Source of the DNA: Enterocloster bolteae
Lineage (GTDB): Bacteria; Bacillota; Clostridia; Lachnospirales; Lachnospiraceae
Assembly (NCBI RefSeq): GCF_002234575.2
Contig: NZ_CP022464.2
Coordinates: forward strand, 434,001 to 498,000
Length of the DNA: 64,000 nucleotides
Direction of reading: 5' to 3'
The position numbers and the translations under genes were made by a program. Below the pieces are notes generated by a model. It did no database searches. It was not told where the DNA came from and was given only the letters and a program-made list of their open reading frames with translations. Positions 62,065 through 64,000 of the stretch are shown here, in pieces. The stretch's first letter is position 1; each line of letters starts with the position of its first letter.

Positions 62065-62944
62065 ATTTCCGTTTAAAATCCTCAGCTTGTTTGAATTTAG
62101 AATATTGTTTAGGACTGAGACCGGTGTGCTGTTTAAAGATACGGCTGAAATGGGACAGGTTTTTATAACCGACAAGACTGCATACAGAATCTACGGGAAG
62201 ATTTTGTGATAGAAGCTCCTTTGCCTTCATGATGCGGCAGCTGATGATATACTGGTTTGGAGAGGTACCTGTCACATTCTTAAAGAGATTGCACAGATAA
62301 AATTTATTAATATAAAAGGTAGAAGACAAAAGTTCCAGGGAAAGCTCGTCACTCAGGTGTGTATGGATATGGTTAATGACGGAGTAAATCAGGCTGTAGG
62401 ATGATGTTATGGTGTCGGATGAAATATTATGGTATTTCCGATACAGGTTATTAATAAAAATAAGAAATTCCCCCAAAAGAAATTTGACTTTAAGGTCATA
62501 TCCATAATCCTGTTTGGCGGTGTCATCATTGCATGTAATCAGGCGCTTTAACTGGGTCAGGCACTCCTCGGCCTGGGGAATGGTCAGCGGCAGGATGTAT
62601 GGATTCGAGAACGGCCTTAAGAAAAAACACTCCAGCAAATCCGTTTCTTTGGAGGATAAGGATTCAATGTATTCCGGTTTAAAGGAAAGCGTGTACCGTT
62701 CAAAACGTTCATGAGTATTCAGGGTAATCTTATGCAAATCCATATTATTGAATAAAATAATACTGTTTTTGGGAACCTTCCAGTTTTTTTCACTTACATG
62801 ACATACTGAGTTGGGGGTCAGCATGAATATAATGTCAAACTGTTTATGGGTATGATATTCATGCTGTTCAGGACCGTAGGTCACTTTGTACTTAAAAGAA
62901 AAATCCTCGGAAAAATGGGGGGATATGGGTGTTTTTGCAGGCAT
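62063..62944 (-). CDS. AraC family transcriptional regulator
   Basis: A 293-residue regulator with an N-terminal cupin-like sensing domain (HEYHTHKQFDIIFML, PKNSIILFNNMDLH) and a C-terminal pair of helix-turn-helix motifs (LLSSTFYINKFYLCNLFK; VCSLVGYKNLSHFSRIFKQHTGLSPKQY). The start is unsure: ATG 62944 gives a natural N-terminus but its GGGAGG is 16 bases upstream; the frame also has starts at 62980 and 63004 without good ribosome sites. It points toward the aldolase operon from the other side and probably controls it. Confidence 0.85.
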   Translation of the reverse strand: MPAKTPISPHFSEDFSFKYKVTYGPEQHEYHTHKQFDIIFMLTPNSVCHVSEKNWKVPKNSIILFNNMDLHKITLNTHERFERYTLSFKPEYIESLSSKETDLLECFFLRPFSNPYILPLTIPQAEECLTQLKRLITCNDDTAKQDYGYDLKVKFLLGEFLIFINNLYRKYHNISSDTITSSYSLIYSVINHIHTHLSDELSLELLSSTFYINKFYLCNLFKNVTGTSPNQYIISCRIMKAKELLSQNLPVDSVCSLVGYKNLSHFSRIFKQHTGLSPKQYSKFKQAEDFKRK

Positions 62945-63243
62945 ATTTTTGAGCTGGTCGCCTCCCTTGCAAATTATCATAATGCCAATTATTGTACATA
63001 ACATACCAGGATTTATGCAACTGTTTCATTAAACATCAAAAGAAATGCAAAAAACACAGAAAGAATAGTAAAAATATCTTGTTTGACCTTAATAAAAGGC
63101 GCATCATGGATTTTGGAAAAACTATTGAACAAAACAAAAGCGTTCTGTCAATATTTTGGAAATAGCAAATAGGGGAAAGCTGTTAATATAAGATTATCGA
63201 AGGGACTGGCAGTGCTATGGAACAGAAAACAGGAGGGAACATG
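62945..63243. other. AT-rich divergent intergenic region
   Basis: About 300 bases separate the AraC gene (minus) from the BglG-type gene (plus). It is A/T-rich with many A-runs, holds a TATAAG at about 63187, and has no convincing full promoter or inverted repeat. Regulatory sites for both genes are expected here but not resolved. Confidence 0.3.
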
Positions 63244-64000
63244 ATGCAGGAACGGCAATATAAAATTCTGAAGCTGCTGTACAGGTCAGATGGATTTGTG
63301 ACTGTGGAGCGTCTGGCGGCAGATGTGAATTGTTCCCTTAAGACTATCAGAAATGACCTGAAGCAGCTGGGAAGCTTCCTGGAAGAATATGGGCTGGGAA
63401 AGGTTGTCTCTAAGAGCAACAAAGGCGTGTGCCTTATAAAGGACAAGGACTGGGACACGGCAAAGCAGGCATGGAATGATGTGAACCAGATGGAGCTGTA
63501 TGGCACAGACAAGCATTTCCAGATACTGGAACTCCTGCTGAAGCAGAGAAGCATACAGAAGATGAAACTGGAGCAAAGGCTTCTCATTAGCAGGCTGGAT
63601 GCTGAAAAAGCTGCCAGCCAGGCATCTGTATGGCTGACGGCCCATCATGTAGCTGTTACCTGTAAGAGAGGCCAGGGATTGCAGATCGAGTGCAGCGAGT
63701 ATTACTGGCGCATGGCCATGTGGGAACTCTTTGCAGATATATCCAGAAAGCGGCAGGAGTTTGGGGACCAGACCCTGAAAAGCCAGACAGAAAAGTTCCT
63801 GTGGGGATTTGATATGGCCGGGGTAACAGGGGCCATTGCAGGGCTGGAGAAAAAATTTGGGATACACTACAGCTTCGACGGGTACCAGCAGCTGTCATTT
63901 CTCCTGTCACTGTGTGTTATACGAATCAGGAAAAAGGAGTATGCAGAGATTCCTGCGGATTTTGGGCATCAGAGGGCAGAATGGCAGGGCCTGGAATATG
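63244..64000 (+). CDS. BglG/MtlR-type transcriptional regulator, 5' part
   Basis: The frame is open to the right window edge, so the gene is cut at its 3' end. The first 252 residues contain an N-terminal helix-turn-helix (ILKLLYRSDGFVTVERLA then CSLKTIRNDLKQLG), a DNA-binding pattern shared by BglG, MtlR and LicR regulators. Segments that could be a PRD follow (KKFGIHYSFDGYQQLSFLLSL). Regulators of this kind respond to PTS phosphorylation. ATG 63244 has AGGAGGG 6 bases upstream; ATG 63241 or 63217 are alternatives. Confidence 0.75.
   Translation, partial: MQERQYKILKLLYRSDGFVTVERLAADVNCSLKTIRNDLKQLGSFLEEYGLGKVVSKSNKGVCLIKDKDWDTAKQAWNDVNQMELYGTDKHFQILELLLKQRSIQKMKLEQRLLISRLDAEKAASQASVWLTAHHVAVTCKRGQGLQIECSEYYWRMAMWELFADISRKRQEFGDQTLKSQTEKFLWGFDMAGVTGAIAGLEKKFGIHYSFDGYQQLSFLLSLCVIRIRKKEYAEIPADFGHQRAEWQGLEY

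Noticed and set aside
1..64000. CRISPR arrays, rRNA and tRNA genes
   Set aside because: I saw no array of regularly spaced direct repeats and no convincing tRNA or rRNA sequence. The tandem repeats present are inside genes or a short intergenic gap.

Overview
The window looks like a chromosome segment of a motile, anaerobic, Gram-positive gut clostridium of the Lachnospiraceae. An Enterocloster-like genome (the C. bolteae / C. clostridioforme group) is my best guess. The grounds are a Firmicutes-type flagellar set (FliW/CsrA, FliY, a DUF6470 protein), a Trp T-box leader on the trp operon, YesM/YesN-type two-component genes, strong AGGAGG ribosome sites and many ABC sugar transporters. The name is inferred from gene content, not from a database match.

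Region 1 (1-15571) is one long plus-strand flagellar run: flgK (5' cut by the window edge), flgL, a DUF6470 gene, fliW, csrA, a FlgN-like gene, fliD, fliS, flgB, flgC, motB, fliM, fliY, fliOPQR, flhB. It runs without a gap into ftsE-ftsX and ends at a strong hairpin terminator. The usual fliE-F-G-H-I and flgD/flgE block does not follow flgBC, and no flhA is present. FliM has no N-terminal CheY-binding peptide, and FliD is about twice the usual size.

Region 2 (15700-27250) is mostly housekeeping: a DUF885 lipoprotein on the minus strand, metG, a family-4 glycosyltransferase, a TraX-like membrane protein, a TatD nuclease, rsmA, a fatty-acid (oleate) hydratase with a hydrophobic N-terminal extension, a zinc-ribbon protein and a small coiled-coil protein built on 21-bp repeats.

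Region 3 (27411-33605) is a ugpC-A-E-B-Q-like operon for glycerol-3-phosphate or glycerophosphodiester uptake, ending in a HAD phosphatase. Region 4 (33647-36047) is thiamin salvage: a promoter, a TPP riboswitch with its own terminator, then thiW-thiM-thiE. Region 5 (36085-43497) is a complete trpEGDCFBA operon behind a consensus promoter and a T-box leader whose specifier is TGG (Trp).

Region 6 (44168-53163) is a carbohydrate system: a YtfQ-like binding protein, a double-domain ATPase, two RbsC-type permeases (the ytfQRT-yjfF arrangement), a beta-propeller glycosidase-like protein, and a YesM-type sensor kinase with its AraC-type response regulator. A complete IS256-family element (53209-54692) with an 8-bp target duplication follows. 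It sits inside a hairpin, and its transposase has an in-frame amber codon 25 residues before the natural end. Next comes about 1.1 kb of AT-rich sequence with what looks like a decayed minus-strand gene.

Region 7 (55752-64000) is a second sugar or polyol operon: PfkB kinase, CUT1 binding protein and two permeases without an ATPase, a zinc-dependent polyol-type dehydrogenase and a class II aldolase. A convergent AraC regulator follows, and then the 5' part of a BglG/MtlR-type regulator cut by the window end. The apparent logic is uptake, oxidation to a ketose, phosphorylation, then aldol cleavage. The ATPase may be borrowed from the UgpC/MsmK-type gene at 27411.
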